A DNA stretch of 64,000 nt from Microbacterium sp. BK668 (GTDB lineage: Bacteria; Actinomycetota; Actinomycetes; Actinomycetales; Microbacteriaceae). Every line of letters begins with the position of its first letter. Position 1 is the stretch's first letter. The DNA lies in contig NZ_SNWG01000001.1 in NCBI RefSeq assembly GCF_004362195.1, positions 2,170,001 through 2,234,000 on the forward strand. Direction: 5' to 3'. A program made the position numbers and the translations under genes. Under the pieces are notes generated by a model. That model was not told where the DNA came from, did no database searches, and saw only the letters and a list, made by a program, of their open reading frames with translations. Positions 18,057-28,054 of this stretch are shown here, in pieces.

Positions 18057-18368
18057 CGTGTCTTTCCTTCTACTTTTCGGGCCGTGATGACGGCCGGGGG
18101 TGCCACGCCGACGCATGCGGCGCGGACGATCAAGGGGGGCCGGTCGAGTTCCGGCGTGGGCCATACGCAGCACGGATGCCTCGACAGCCGCCCGCGCGGC
18201 GTCGGCGGACTCGTGCAGGCCGAGGTCGCACCCGCGTGCGTCCTGAGCGCGCGCGCCGTCGGCGGTGATGTCGACGAAGCCTGCATATTCGCCGACGAGG
18301 GTCGCGACGAAGACGTCGTGGTCGGCTTGACGCCAGTCGACCACGACGATGCGGGTGAGGGGATGCAT
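18057..18368 (-). other. open frame fused in phase upstream of cspA; extension, decayed gene or leader
   Basis: From ATG 18368 the frame runs 104 codons straight into the cspA ATG with no stop. The first 70 codons look protein-coding, with C/G-rich third positions (for example [20 protein letters not shown] and a helix [15 protein letters not shown]); the last 30 are basic and repetitive. No Shine-Dalgarno precedes 18368. Either an N-terminally extended cold-shock protein exists, an older gene has lost its stop, or this is the long 5' leader common in cold-shock mRNAs. Confidence 0.3.
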
Positions 18369-18519
18369 TGGGGAGGAATCCGAAACGGCCGAGCGATCTC
18401 GTGCGCGATGGCGAGCGGTGATCAGGAGCCGCTCCAGGGTGATCGACGAGCGTCGGAGATCGGCTTCTCCACAGTGAGGCGCGGGAAGAGACGCTCGAGT
18501 CCCCGGATCCGGGAACACA

Positions 18520-19338
18520 TCAGTCTAGCATCGGAGCCGTCCCGTCGGCTCGGACGCGCTCCGGATTCTCGGCGATCTCCGCGGATGCGGCGTCCGAGGC
18601 CCAGTCGGGCCGGGCGTCGAGGGCCGCTTCGGCTGCACGTCGGCCCTCGGCGATGAGGCGCGGGACGTCCGACATCGTCCACTGCGCCATCCGCTCCATC
18701 TCGGGCTGGACGAGCAGCACCGACGGGTCCCGCACGAGGTCGGCGGTCCGCGAGACGGTGCGCATCATCCGCACGTTCTCCCACTTCGCGTGAAGCCGCA
18801 CGACGACCAGGCGTTCGGCGCCGAGCCGACGTGTCGCTGCGACCGGGACGTTGTCGATCATCCCGCCGTCGGCGAGCAGCGCGCCGTGGCGACGGACGGG
18901 CGGGATGAGTCCAGGGACCGCGATCGTCGAGCGCAGCGCGATGCTCAGCGGCCCGCGGTCGAGCACGACGAGCCGTCGCGTGCGGAGGTCCGTCGCGGCG
19001 GCGGCGAAGCGACGGGGGAGGTCTTCGATGAGGGGGTCGGCGCCGAGCGCGCGCCGCACGGACTTCGTCACGACGCTCGAGTTGAGGAGACCCCACCGAG
19101 GCGCACCCGACCATCGGGCGATCTCTCGCCATCGGAAGGCGAGTGCCGCCTGCTCGATCGCCGCAGGGTCGATGTCGGCGGCGTACGCGGCGGCGACGAG
19201 AGCCCCCGAGCTCGTGCCGGTCGCGATAGCGGGTTGGATGCCGCGTTCCTGCAGCACCTGCAGGACGCCCACGTGGGCGGCGCCGAACGCGCCGCCGCCG
19301 CCCAGCGTGAGACCGAGCCTCGGGTCGTCGTCCGGCAT
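18520..19338 (-). CDS. patatin-like phospholipase
   Basis: A 272-residue lipid acyl hydrolase. The oxyanion loop [13 protein letters not shown] (residues 12-24), nucleophile motif GTSSG (about 43-47) and catalytic Asp in the DGG motif (LADGGMIDN) give the Ser-Asp dyad of patatins. ATG 19338 begins 1 nt after the stop of the PatB-like aminotransferase, so translation is probably coupled. It is cytosolic by sequence. Substrate is unknown; a lysophospholipase or regulatory role is possible. Confidence 0.88.
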   Translation of the reverse strand: MPDDDPRLGLTLGGGGAFGAAHVGVLQVLQERGIQPAIATGTSSGALVAAAYAADIDPAAIEQAALAFRWREIARWSGAPRWGLLNSSVVTKSVRRALGADPLIEDLPRRFAAAATDLRTRRLVVLDRGPLSIALRSTIAVPGLIPPVRRHGALLADGGMIDNVPVAATRRLGAERLVVVRLHAKWENVRMMRTVSRTADLVRDPSVLLVQPEMERMAQWTMSDVPRLIAEGRRAAEAALDARPDWASDAASAEIAENPERVRADGTAPMLD

Positions 19339-19339
19339 G

Positions 19340-20512
19340 TCAGGCCGCTTCACCTTCGTCGACGGCGGCGGCAATCCGGCGCACCGCCTCCACGATCGTC
19401 TCCGGTGCGCACGCCAGATTGAGGCGCGCGTAGCCCGCGCCGGGCGCGCCGAAGTCCAGCCCGCTTACGAGAGCCACCTTCGCGTGCTCGAGGATCCACG
19501 CCGCCGGGTCGTCGCCGAGGTCGAGCCCGGACAAGTCGAGCCAGGCCAGGTAGGTCGCCGCGCCCCGGCGGTACCGGACGGCCGGGAGATGCTCCGCCAG
19601 CTGGCGCTCGAGGAGTTCGGCGTTCGCGACGACGGCCGCGACCGCGGCATCCAGCCACTCCCGGCCGTGCGTGAAGCCCTCGCGTGTGGCGATGAATCCG
19701 AAGATGCCCGCTCGCACGGCGACCTCCTCGGGCAGTTCATGGAGAAGCTCCGCCATGCGATCGGACTCGGCGACGAACATCGCCGTCTTGAGCCCCGCCA
19801 GGTTGAAGGCCTTGCTGGCCGACTCGGCGGCGATGCCGTGGTCGCGCGCCTCTTCGGAGACGGTGAGATACGGCGTGAAGGTCGTGCCGGGATGGACGAG
19901 CGGTGCGTGGATCTCGTCGCTGACGACGGATGCCCCGTGCCGCGCCACGACCCGGGACAGCCCGGCGAGCGTCTCGCGATCGTGCACCGTTCCGGTCGGG
20001 TTGCCGGGATTGCACAGCAGGACGGCCCGGGCGCCGGCATCCAGCGCGCGGTCGATCCCGTCGAGGTCGAGGCGGTAGGTCTCGCCGTCATCGAGCATCG
20101 GCACCTCGACGACCGTTCCGCCGGCCTCGGGGATGAAGTCGAAGAACGGGGGATACACGGGCGGGGTGATGACGACGCCCTCGCCCGGCACGATGAGGCG
20201 ACGCAGGGCCTCGACGATGACGGTGCTCACGTCGGTCGCGTACCCCATGCGCTCGACGCGCGGCTCCCACCCCCACCGGTCGCGCGCGAACTCGGCGAAG
20301 GCTCGAGCCGTGCGCGTGTCGCGGGTGTTCACGTAGCCGGTGTCGTCGCGCTGCAGTGCCCGCGCAAGCGCCGTCTTGATCGGCGGGGCGAGGGCGAAGT
20401 CCATCTCGGCGACGAAGAGGGGGAGGACGTCGTCGGGGTAGGCCGACCACTTCTCGCTCTCGCGTCGGCGCAGAGCCTCGATCGGGTCGACATGGGGCGC
20501 GGCGTGCGTCAC
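19340..20512 (-). CDS. PatB/MalY-type aminotransferase (cystathionine beta-lyase-like)
   Basis: A 390-residue fold-type I PLP enzyme. Family landmarks are PLFVAEMDFALAPPI at the N-terminus, LLCNPGNPTG, SDEIHAPLV and the PLP-binding Lys in ESASKAFNLAGLK. PatB/MalY proteins typically cleave C-S bonds (cystathionine or cysteine conjugates) rather than transaminate. The GTG at 20512 has GGGAGG 8 nt upstream. It heads a two-gene unit with the patatin-like gene and is divergent from an alpha/beta hydrolase. Confidence 0.88.
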   Translation of the reverse strand: MTHAAPHVDPIEALRRRESEKWSAYPDDVLPLFVAEMDFALAPPIKTALARALQRDDTGYVNTRDTRTARAFAEFARDRWGWEPRVERMGYATDVSTVIVEALRRLIVPGEGVVITPPVYPPFFDFIPEAGGTVVEVPMLDDGETYRLDLDGIDRALDAGARAVLLCNPGNPTGTVHDRETLAGLSRVVARHGASVVSDEIHAPLVHPGTTFTPYLTVSEEARDHGIAAESASKAFNLAGLKTAMFVAESDRMAELLHELPEEVAVRAGIFGFIATREGFTHGREWLDAAVAAVVANAELLERQLAEHLPAVRYRRGAATYLAWLDLSGLDLGDDPAAWILEHAKVALVSGLDFGAPGAGYARLNLACAPETIVEAVRRIAAAVDEGEAA

Positions 20513-20581
20513 GGTGCGTTCCTCCCGGCGGTCGCGAAGGTCGGACCTCCACTGTCGCACGCCGTCACTAGGGTGTCGGGC

Positions 20582-21358
20582 ATGGACATCGTGAACTCCG
20601 CCGACGGGACGCCGATCGCCTACACGCACGTGGGTGACGGTCCCGTCGTGGTGATCGTCAACGGCGCGCTGTCGCAGGCGGCGGATGCCGCGCCCCTCGC
20701 GTCTGCACTGGCCGCCTCCGGGTTCCGCGCGGTGACGTGGGATCGGCGGGCGCGCGGATCGAGCGGGGACCGGCCGGGCAGCACCCCGGAAGACGAGTCC
20801 GACGACCTGGCGGCGGTCATCGCGGCGACGGGCGGCGCGGCGATCGTGCTCGGCCACTCCTCGGGAGCGGTGTTGGCCCTCTACGCCGCGTCGCGCGGAG
20901 TGCCCATCACGGCGCTCTTCCTGTCGGAGCCCCCGTTCCGCTTCGGGGAGAGCGCGCCGGCTGCCGACCTCGCCGAACGACTGCAGACGCTCATCGACCA
21001 GGGGCGCGGGGAGGACGCCGTCGTGACCTTCCAGCTCGAAGGGGTGGGGCTGCCGGAGGAGATGGTCGAGAGCTTCCGCGCGAGCCCCCAGTTCGCTCCC
21101 CTCGTGCCGATCGCGCAGTCCACCGTCTACGACACACGCCTCACCGACCGCGTCTCGACGCCGTCTCCCGAGATGCTGGCGGTCTCACAGCCGGTGACGG
21201 TGCTGCGGGGGGAGCAGACGTTCCCCCTTCTCATCTCGCGGTCCGATCGCCTCGCCGAGGCGATCCCGCACGCCGACCTGGTCGTCGTGCCGGAGTCGGT
21301 CATGCACCGGGCCGACCCCGCCGCGACGGCGAGGGTCGTCGCCGCACGCGCGGGCTGA
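20582..21358 (+). CDS. alpha/beta hydrolase
   Basis: A 258-residue cytosolic hydrolase. It has the oxyanion-side motif VNGALSQ, the strand RAVTWDRRARGSS, and the nucleophile elbow GHSSG near residue 94; an acidic residue and the terminal His (VMHRADP) complete a plausible triad. ATG 20582 is 7 nt after TAGGGT (20569-20574), indicating a leaderless message from a compact divergent promoter shared with the PatB-like gene. Substrate unknown. Confidence 0.86.
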   Translation: MDIVNSADGTPIAYTHVGDGPVVVIVNGALSQAADAAPLASALAASGFRAVTWDRRARGSSGDRPGSTPEDESDDLAAVIAATGGAAIVLGHSSGAVLALYAASRGVPITALFLSEPPFRFGESAPAADLAERLQTLIDQGRGEDAVVTFQLEGVGLPEEMVESFRASPQFAPLVPIAQSTVYDTRLTDRVSTPSPEMLAVSQPVTVLRGEQTFPLLISRSDRLAEAIPHADLVVVPESVMHRADPAATARVVAARAG

Positions 21359-21411
21359 GCGGCGCGACCGACGTGACGACCGAGGTCGGCTCGAGCGGGC
21401 AGAGTGGAGCC

Positions 21412-22392
21412 GTGTCGAACAGCGCGGCGATCGCATGGTCGTGGCGGAACGTCGCCTACGGGGCGGCCCTCGCGGTGCCGGCCACGATCTGCACGCTTCT
21501 CGACGCGTTCGCGGGTCTGTCGCTCGCCGTCGGCGTGCTTCCTGCCGCCGCGCTGGGACTGCTCAGCACCCGGCGCGAGCGGGCGCTCGTCGTCCTCGTC
21601 GGGGCGCTTGCCGGGTTCTCGATCTTCGTCGGATCGCTCGTGTCGCCCTGGCCCGTCGTCGCCGTCGCAACGCTGTTCGTCCTGTGCGTCCTCGTCGCCA
21701 TCACGGTGAGCGATCCGGCACGGCGACTCGCACCCGTCGCGATGATGCTCGGGCTGCCCCTGGTGGGCGTGGGCCTGTCCGAGGGGTCCTGGCAGCGCGG
21801 GTTCGCGGCAGCGGGACTGATCGCCGCGGGGTCCGCGTACGGGTGGCTCGTGTCGCTCCTGTGGACAGCGGCGCCGGCCGTCATGCGACCGCCCCGGGCT
21901 GCGGCATCCCGGACCGCGATGATCGTGTACGGGGTGCAGATCGGGCTCGCGGGAGCGGTGGGTGCGGCGCTCGGCTTCGCGTGGGGGGCCGACCATCCCG
22001 GCTGGGCGGCCACGGCCGCTCTCATGGTGAGCCGGCCGGATCGTCGCCAGCTCGATGCGCGGGGATGGGGCCGGGCCATCTCGGTGACCGCGGGGGCGAT
22101 CGTCGCGTGCGCGATCGCCGCCGCAGGTCTGCCGCTGCCCGTGGTCGCCCTGCTCGTGCTTCTCGTACTCGCCGCGGGCAGCGGCACGGCGGGGAGCCGG
22201 TGGTACGTCTTCCCCTTCTTCTCGACCATCCTCGTCCTGTCGATGCTGCTACTCGGAGAGACGGAGTCGCCGGCCCACTGGTTCATCGAGCGGGTCGGGC
22301 TCACCCTCGTCGGCGTCATTCTGGCGCTCGCCGCGGCGTGGGTCGTCCCCGCGATCGCACGAGTCCTCGGCGCAGGGTCACGAGCGGGATGA
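21412..22392 (+). CDS. FUSC-like integral membrane protein
   Basis: About 326 residues with roughly ten hydrophobic segments, arranged as two similar halves joined by a short cytoplasmic linker. The second half (WGADHPGWAATAALMVSRPD, RGWGRAISVTAGAIV) resembles the FUSC/aromatic-acid exporter domain. These proteins are linked to efflux of small acids, but this one is short and lacks the usual cytosolic domain. GTG 21412 is taken because it starts just before the first helix; GTG 21373 in frame is an alternative. The annotation is tentative beyond the membrane topology. Confidence 0.65.
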   Translation: MSNSAAIAWSWRNVAYGAALAVPATICTLLDAFAGLSLAVGVLPAAALGLLSTRRERALVVLVGALAGFSIFVGSLVSPWPVVAVATLFVLCVLVAITVSDPARRLAPVAMMLGLPLVGVGLSEGSWQRGFAAAGLIAAGSAYGWLVSLLWTAAPAVMRPPRAAASRTAMIVYGVQIGLAGAVGAALGFAWGADHPGWAATAALMVSRPDRRQLDARGWGRAISVTAGAIVACAIAAAGLPLPVVALLVLLVLAAGSGTAGSRWYVFPFFSTILVLSMLLLGETESPAHWFIERVGLTLVGVILALAAAWVVPAIARVLGAGSRAG

Positions 22393-22446
22393 GCGGGCGG
22401 CCGAACCGGTCGCACCCGGCCCTCGCGTTGCTCCCCGGTGACGGTG

Positions 22447-22478
22447 TACCCTGATTTCGGTTAATAACCAATAACCGA
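22447..22478 (+). promoter_or_regulatory. promoter and palindromic operator of the acyl-CoA carboxylase operon
   Basis: TACCCT (22447-22452) is a -10 candidate. Immediately downstream, TCGGTTA (22457-22463) and TAACCGA (22472-22478) form a perfect 7-bp inverted repeat with an 8-bp spacer, and GGTTAATAACC (22459-22469) is itself a palindrome. This AT-rich patch stands out from its surroundings and covers the likely transcription start, as expected for a repressor of TetR or MarR type. No regulator is encoded beside it. Confidence 0.65.
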
Positions 22479-22491
22479 GAAGGAGCGGCAG

Positions 22492-24075
22492 ATGCCGACG
22501 GCGACGAAGCCGACGTATCGCGACCTCGTGGACGAATTGCGCCAGCGCCGCACGGAGGCGGCACTCGGCGGTCCGGAGAGGGTGCGCGCACGCCACACCG
22601 AGCGGGGCAAGCTGCTCGCGCGCGATCGCGTGGACCTGCTGCTGGACCGCGGCAGCCCGTTCCTCGAGGTCGCGCCCCTCGCCGGCTACGACCTCTACGG
22701 CGGCGACTGCCCGGCGGGGGGAGTGGTGGCCGGCATCGGGCTGGTGCACGGCCGCCATGTCATGGTCGTCGCGAACGACGCGACGGTGAAGGGGGGCACG
22801 TACTACCCGATCACGGTCAAGAAGCACCTGCGGGCACAGGAGATCGCCGCCGAGAACCGGCTTCCGTGCATCTATCTCGTCGACTCCGGCGGCGCTTTCC
22901 TGCCGATGCAGGACGAGGTCTTCCCCGACAAGGAGCACTTCGGCCGCATCTTCTACAACCAGGCGAGGATGTCGCGAGACGGCATCCCGCAGATCGCCGC
23001 GGTGCTCGGATCGTCGACCGCCGGGGGAGCGTACGTTCCCGCGATGAGCGACGAAACCGTCATCGTGCGCAATCAGGGGACGATCTTCCTCGGCGGACCG
23101 CCGCTGGTGAAGGCCGCCACGGGCGAGGTCGTGACGGCCGAAGACCTCGGGGGCGGCGTCGTGCACACGCGCGTCTCGGGCGTCACCGATCACCTCGCCG
23201 AGAACGACGAGCACGCGCTGCAGATCGTGCGCGACATCGTCGCGACGCTCCCGACTGCACCGCCGCTGCCCTACGACGTCGACGTCGCCGCCGCGCCGGC
23301 GCGCGACCCCGAGACGCTCGTCGACGTCGTGCCCGTCGAGCTCACCGCTCCCTACGACGCGCGAGAGATCATCGACCGCTTGATCGATGCCGGCACGTTC
23401 CACGAGTTCAAGCGCGAGTGGGGCGAGACGCTCGTCACGGGGTTCGCCCGGCTGCATGGACACCGCGTCGGCATCATCGCCAACAACGGCGTGCTCTTCG
23501 CCGAGTCGGCGCTCAAGGGCGCGCACTTCATCGAGCTCTGCGATCAGCGCGGGATCCCGCTCCTGTTCCTTCAGAACATCACGGGCTTCATGGTGGGCCG
23601 TGAGTACGAGTCGGGCGGAATAGCGAAGCACGGCGCGAAGATGGTGAATGCCGTCGCGTGCGCCTCCGTGCCCAAACTCACCGTCGTGGTGGGGGGGTCG
23701 TTCGGCGCGGGAACGTACTCGATGTGCGGCCGCGCATACTCCCCGCGCTTCCTCTGGCTCTGGCCGGGTGCACGCGTCTCGGTGATGGGCGGGCCGCAAG
23801 CGGCATCCGTCCTCTCCACGATTCGCCGCGACCAGATCGAGGCGGGCGGCGGCAGCTGGAGTGCCGAGGAGGAGGCCGAGTTCCAGGCGCCGATCCGCGC
23901 CCAGTACGAGGAGCAGGGCAGCCCGTACTACTCGACCGCGCGCCTGTGGGATGACGGGATCCTCGAGCCCGCCCAGACCCGCGACGTCCTCGGCCTTGCA
24001 CTCGATGTCTGCATGCGCGCTGCGACGCACGCAGCGGTCGACCGGCCGGCCGGCTACGGCGTCTTCCGGATGTGA
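22492..24075 (+). CDS. mccB: acyl-CoA carboxylase beta (carboxyltransferase) subunit, methylcrotonyl-CoA type
   Basis: Transfers carboxyl from biotin to an acyl-CoA. The 527 residues cover both crotonase-like halves: the N-terminal half has [28 protein letters not shown] and [15 protein letters not shown]; the C-terminal half has [13 protein letters not shown] and [14 protein letters not shown]. The KGGTYYP and [11 protein letters not shown] segments resemble methylcrotonyl-CoA carboxylase of leucine breakdown, though actinobacterial AccD paralogues are hard to separate. ATG 22492 has AAGGAG 6-7 nt upstream. It forms an operon with the biotin-carrying subunit 8 nt downstream. Confidence 0.9.
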   Translation: MPTATKPTYRDLVDELRQRRTEAALGGPERVRARHTERGKLLARDRVDLLLDRGSPFLEVAPLAGYDLYGGDCPAGGVVAGIGLVHGRHVMVVANDATVKGGTYYPITVKKHLRAQEIAAENRLPCIYLVDSGGAFLPMQDEVFPDKEHFGRIFYNQARMSRDGIPQIAAVLGSSTAGGAYVPAMSDETVIVRNQGTIFLGGPPLVKAATGEVVTAEDLGGGVVHTRVSGVTDHLAENDEHALQIVRDIVATLPTAPPLPYDVDVAAAPARDPETLVDVVPVELTAPYDAREIIDRLIDAGTFHEFKREWGETLVTGFARLHGHRVGIIANNGVLFAESALKGAHFIELCDQRGIPLLFLQNITGFMVGREYESGGIAKHGAKMVNAVACASVPKLTVVVGGSFGAGTYSMCGRAYSPRFLWLWPGARVSVMGGPQAASVLSTIRRDQIEAGGGSWSAEEEAEFQAPIRAQYEEQGSPYYSTARLWDDGILEPAQTRDVLGLALDVCMRAATHAAVDRPAGYGVFRM

Positions 24076-24083
24076 GGACCACG

Positions 24084-26054
24084 ATGTTCGACTCCGTGCT
24101 CATCGCCAACCGCGGCGAGATCGCCTGCCGCATCATCGCCACGCTGCGCCGCCTCGGAATCCGCTCCATCGCGGTGTACTCCGACGCGGATGCCTCGGCC
24201 CGTCACGTGCACCTCGCCGACGAAGCCGTCCGCCTCGGTCCCGCGATGGCGGCGCAGAGCTACCTCGACACGGGCAGGGTCATCGCCGCCGCTCGCCGCA
24301 CCGGTGCGCAGGCGATCCACCCGGGCTACGGGTTCCTCGCCGAGAACGCCGCCTTCGCGCGAGCCTGCGAGGACGCCGGCATCGTGTTCATCGGGCCCCG
24401 CCCCGACGCGATCGCGGTCATGGGCGACAAGATCACGGCGAAGCTCGCCGTCCAAGAGCGCGGCGTGCCCACCGTGCCCGGCATCGCGCGCGCCGGTCTG
24501 ACCGACGACGAGCTGATCGCGGCATCCTCCGACGTCGGCTACCCCCTCCTCATCAAGCCGTCGGCGGGCGGAGGAGGCAAGGGCATGCACGTCGTCACCG
24601 GCGCCGACGGACTCGCCGGCGCCCTGGCGTCCGCCCGCCGCGAGGCGGCAGCGAGCTTCGGCGACGACACGCTCTTCCTCGAGCGGTACGTGCAGAACCC
24701 GCGTCACATCGAGGTGCAGGTGCTGGCCGACGCGCACGGCTCGGTCATCCACCTCGGCGAGCGCGAGTGCTCGCTGCAGCGCCGGCATCAGAAGGTCATC
24801 GAAGAGGCGCCGTCGCCGCTTCTGGATGCCGCGACCCGCGCGCGCATCGGCGAGGCCGCGTGCGAGACGGCGCGGTCGGTCGGCTACCTCGGAGCCGGAA
24901 CCGTCGAGTTCATCGTCTCGGCCGATCGTCCCGAGGAGTTCTTCTTCATGGAGATGAACACGCGGCTGCAGGTCGAGCATCCCGTGACGGAGCAGGTGAC
25001 CGGGGTCGACCTCGTCGAGCAGCAGCTGCGGATCGCGTCGGGCGAGGGGCTCGCCCTCGGCCAGGACGATGTGAGGCTGAGCGGCCACAGCATCGAGGCC
25101 CGCGTCTACGCGGAGGATCCGCGAGCGGGATTCCTGCCGACGGGTGGGCGCGTCGCCTCTGCCCGGCATCCCTCCGGCGACGGCATCCGGGTCGACACCG
25201 CGCTGGAGGACGGTCTCGACGTCTCGAGCGACTACGACCCGATGCTCGCGAAGATCATCGCGTGGGGGCCTGACCGCGACGAGGCGCGGCGGCGACTCGT
25301 GCGCGCGCTGGATGAGACGGCCGTCTTCGGTGTGACGACGAACGTGGAGTTCCTGCGCCTGCTGCTCGAGCTTCCGGCGGTCGCCGCGGGCGATCTCGAC
25401 ACGGGCCTCATCGCGCGCGAGCTCGAGGGCCTCGCGTTCGCCGAGACGCAAGACGCGACGTGGGCCGAGGCGGCGCTGCTGCTCGACGCCGTCGCCCGTT
25501 CGGACGAGGCGACCGATCCGTGGCGACGACGAGACGGCTGGCGGCTCGGACAGCCGGCGCCCCGCGTCTACCGGCTGCGCGAGGAGGGCGGTCGCACCGC
25601 GGTCGCCCGGATCTGCGGCACCGGGGAGTCGCTCTCGGTGCGCGTGGACGACGGGGCCGCGCAGCGCGCGAGCGTGCGCCTCGGCGAGCGTGCGCAGGTC
25701 GTGCTCGACGGCGTGGCACGGTCATTCCCCGCCTTCGCGCTCCCCGACGAGGTCGAGTTCACACGCGACGGGGCGACGTTCCGGGTGAGGGTGGTGGATG
25801 CCGATCACGGCGCGGATGACAGCGCCGACGATCAGCCCCACCTCGACTCGCCGATGCCCGGGGCCGTCGTGGCGGTCCCGGTTCATCAGGGGGCGCGCGT
25901 CGAGGCGGGGGAGGCCGTCGTCGTGGTCGAGGCCATGAAGATGGAGCACGTCGTGCGCGCCGCGGTCGCCGGCACCGTCGACCTCCATGTGCAGGTGGGC
26001 GATCAGGTCTCCCGGGGCCAGACCCTCGCAACGGTGACCCCCCACGTGGAGTGA
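24084..26054 (+). CDS. mccA: acyl-CoA carboxylase alpha subunit (biotin carboxylase plus biotin carrier)
   Basis: A 656-residue biotin-dependent enzyme. Domains in order: biotin carboxylase N-domain ([14 protein letters not shown]), ATP-grasp with the glycine-rich loop [13 protein letters not shown] near residue 160 and [15 protein letters not shown] near 290, the C-domain with [14 protein letters not shown], a linker, and the biotinyl domain with EAMKMEH, whose Lys carries biotin. ATG 24084 follows GAGG by 7-8 nt; a GTG at 24072 is in frame but lies across the end of mccB. It acts with MccB, most plausibly in leucine/isovalerate catabolism. Confidence 0.93.
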   Translation: MFDSVLIANRGEIACRIIATLRRLGIRSIAVYSDADASARHVHLADEAVRLGPAMAAQSYLDTGRVIAAARRTGAQAIHPGYGFLAENAAFARACEDAGIVFIGPRPDAIAVMGDKITAKLAVQERGVPTVPGIARAGLTDDELIAASSDVGYPLLIKPSAGGGGKGMHVVTGADGLAGALASARREAAASFGDDTLFLERYVQNPRHIEVQVLADAHGSVIHLGERECSLQRRHQKVIEEAPSPLLDAATRARIGEAACETARSVGYLGAGTVEFIVSADRPEEFFFMEMNTRLQVEHPVTEQVTGVDLVEQQLRIASGEGLALGQDDVRLSGHSIEARVYAEDPRAGFLPTGGRVASARHPSGDGIRVDTALEDGLDVSSDYDPMLAKIIAWGPDRDEARRRLVRALDETAVFGVTTNVEFLRLLLELPAVAAGDLDTGLIARELEGLAFAETQDATWAEAALLLDAVARSDEATDPWRRRDGWRLGQPAPRVYRLREEGGRTAVARICGTGESLSVRVDDGAAQRASVRLGERAQVVLDGVARSFPAFALPDEVEFTRDGATFRVRVVDADHGADDSADDQPHLDSPMPGAVVAVPVHQGARVEAGEAVVVVEAMKMEHVVRAAVAGTVDLHVQVGDQVSRGQTLATVTPHVE

Positions 26055-26095
26055 TCCCTCCGGTCGATGTCGGCGCGCGGTGGGAGGATATCGCC

Positions 26096-26926
26096 ATGCC
26101 GGAGTCTCCAGAGGTGCAGGTCCTGGCCGAGTTCCTCGCGGATCGGCTGGTCGGCCGCACGGTGGAGGACGTCGACGTCATCGAGTTCCGCAGCGTCAAG
26201 ACCCGCGGACGCTCACCGGAGACCCTGCGAGGCGCCCAGGTCACGGGGGCCGAGCGGTTCGGGAAGCACGTCGACCTGCGCCTCGGCGATCAGCACCTGC
26301 TCGTGACGCTCGGGCGTCACGGCTGGATACGCCTGCGCGAGCGCGGCGAGTCGGCCGGGACCGATCCCGAGGCGCCGCCGGCGCTTGCGACCCTCGCCCT
26401 GGACGACGGGGCGGTGATCGAGGCGACCGACGCCGGAGACTGGGTGAGCCTGGGCCTCTCGGTCGTGGACTCTCCGACCGACGTCGCCGCGGTCGCGAAG
26501 CTCGGTCCCGATCCGGCGAGCCCCGACTTCGGTCGCGATGCCTTCGACAGGGCTGTGCGGGGACGCCGGAAGCAGATCAAGGCGATCCTGCAGGAGCAGG
26601 AGTCCCTGTCCGGCATCGGCAACGCCTACTCCGACGAGATCCTCCACGCCGCGAAGGTCTCGCCGGTCGCGCACGCCGCGACACTCGACGACGACGCACT
26701 CGACCGCGTCTTCACGGAGACCGTCGAGACGGTGCGGGGGGCGATCGCGGCGCGCCGGGGCATCCCGATCGACCAGCTGAAGGCCGCGAAAGTCGCGGCG
26801 ATGCGGGTGCACGGCCGTGCAGGGGAGACGTGTCCCGTCTGCGGCGACACGATCCGCGACTTCAGGTTCGGAGGTACGACGGCCGAGTACTGCCCGACCT
26901 GTCAGACCGCCGGCGTCGAACTCTGA
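26096..26926 (+). CDS. Fpg/Nei family DNA glycosylase
   Basis: A 276-residue base-excision repair enzyme that removes oxidised bases and nicks the site. After Met it starts PESPEV, giving the catalytic Pro2 and Glu3. The helix-two-turns-helix region is QEQESLSGIGNAYSDEILHAA, and a C-terminal zinc finger is formed by CPVCG and YCPTCQ. ATG 26096 has GGGAGG about 9 nt upstream. It lies 41 nt after mccA on the same strand. The N-terminus PESPE rather than PELPE suggests a divergent paralogue whose lesion preference cannot be read. Confidence 0.9.
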   Translation: MPESPEVQVLAEFLADRLVGRTVEDVDVIEFRSVKTRGRSPETLRGAQVTGAERFGKHVDLRLGDQHLLVTLGRHGWIRLRERGESAGTDPEAPPALATLALDDGAVIEATDAGDWVSLGLSVVDSPTDVAAVAKLGPDPASPDFGRDAFDRAVRGRRKQIKAILQEQESLSGIGNAYSDEILHAAKVSPVAHAATLDDDALDRVFTETVETVRGAIAARRGIPIDQLKAAKVAAMRVHGRAGETCPVCGDTIRDFRFGGTTAEYCPTCQTAGVEL

Positions 26927-26935
26927 CGGCCGCGG

Positions 26936-27178
26936 TCACCGCGTCCAGCCGAAGGTGTTGAACCAGTCCGCACGCTCGCGGGCCTCCTGTGCGGAGGATG
27001 CTCCGCGGAAGGCGTCGTGCGGGGCGAGGGCTCCGGCATCCGTCACCGCGACGAAATCGAGGCAGGCGTCGCACACGGCGCGACCGTCGGGGAACCCGCT
27101 CGGCAGAACGGGCGCCGGCGCGGCGGGCCTTCCCGAGCCCGGGCAGCCCGGCGGGTCGGCGTCCCGATCGGACCACAT
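26936..27178 (-). CDS. small hypothetical protein, probably 5'-truncated by frameshifts
   Basis: The in-frame reading from ATG 27178 gives 80 residues, with a plausible C-terminal half: AVCDACLDFVAVTDAG, then HDAFRGASSAQEARERADWF, ending FNTFGWTR. The frame remains protein-like above the ATG (AGLHNRTGTSRMW) but has no start codon there. A promoter and leaderless GTG at 27288 (TACACT 5 nt upstream) lie in another frame. The intact gene therefore probably began near 27288. A CxxC pair suggests metal binding. Function unknown. Confidence 0.45.
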   Translation of the reverse strand: MWSDRDADPPGCPGSGRPAAPAPVLPSGFPDGRAVCDACLDFVAVTDAGALAPHDAFRGASSAQEARERADWFNTFGWTR

Positions 27179-27313
27179 CCGGCTCGTCCCCGTGCGGTTG
27201 TGCAGGCCCGCGTGACCCGCGGGGCCGCGTGCAGACCGCGCCGTGGGACCTGCTGCGGCACCACCGAGCCGTCGGGAAGTCCGTCACGGGCCGAGTGTAG
27301 GCGGAGATGACGA

Positions 27314-27341
27314 AGGCGGGGCAGCGCTGCCGACCCCGCCT
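27314..27341 (-). terminator. hairpin after the DJ-1/PfpI-like gene
   Basis: AGGCGGGG and CCCCGCCT pair perfectly over 8 bp, with CAGCGCTG in the loop, 17 nt beyond the stop codon at 27358; the minus strand continues TTCGTCAT. Confidence 0.65.
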
Positions 27342-27357
27342 CCGCGTATGCGGCGGC

Positions 27358-27906
27358 TCAGGCCGTCTGACCCTCGTGCTCGCCCTCGCCGATCTCTTCG
27401 ATGACCTTCGCGTTGAATGCGGGGAGGTCGTCCGGCTTGCGACTGGAGACGAGGCCGTCGTCGACGACGACCTCCTCATCCACCCAGTCGGCGCCCGCGT
27501 TCGTGAGGTCGGTCTTGAGGCTCGGCCAGCTCGTGATCGTCCGCCCGTCGACGACGCCCGCTTCGATGAGCAGCCAGGGCCCGTGGCAGATGACCCCGAC
27601 CGGCTTGTGCTGCTCGAAGAAGCTGCGTGCGAACGCGATGGAGGGCTCGTCCATGCGGATCGCATCGGCGTTGACGACTCCGCCGGGGAGGACCAGCGCA
27701 TCGAACTGCGCCGGGTCTGCGTCGCGGACCGCCAGGTCCACCCGCTGCTCGTGCCCGTTCTTGCCCGTTATCGAGCCGTCCGCGGGAGAGACGAGGGTGG
27801 CTGTCGCACCGGCGCCCCTCACCGCTTCCCACGGGGAGGTGAGCTCGCTGTCTTCGTACCCGTCCGTGACGAGGAATGCGACGCGCTTGCCGCCGAGATC
27901 GGCCAT
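27358..27906 (-). CDS. DJ-1/PfpI family protein (type 1 glutamine amidotransferase-like)
   Basis: A 182-residue protein of the PfpI/YhbO branch. The nucleophile Cys lies in GVICHGPWLL (near residue 107), Glu in GYEDSELTSP helps activate it, and LPGGVVNADAIR forms the characteristic loop. Members act as stress chaperones, glyoxalases or deglycases. ATG 27906 is preceded by GAAGGAG at about 7 nt. A hairpin terminator follows. It is probably monocistronic. Confidence 0.9.
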   Translation of the reverse strand: MADLGGKRVAFLVTDGYEDSELTSPWEAVRGAGATATLVSPADGSITGKNGHEQRVDLAVRDADPAQFDALVLPGGVVNADAIRMDEPSIAFARSFFEQHKPVGVICHGPWLLIEAGVVDGRTITSWPSLKTDLTNAGADWVDEEVVVDDGLVSSRKPDDLPAFNAKVIEEIGEGEHEGQTA

Positions 27907-28054
27907 GGATTCTCCTTCGCTCGAAGCCGGCGGAACGACCGGCTCACTCACGGTAGGAAGCGTCGCGGCCGAGCGCGGGGGGCTTGCGGGAAGGCCGGCG
28001 ATGGCCTAACGGCCGCAGGATCCGCCTGACGCGGGCGGGGTTAGGATCGTCGGC

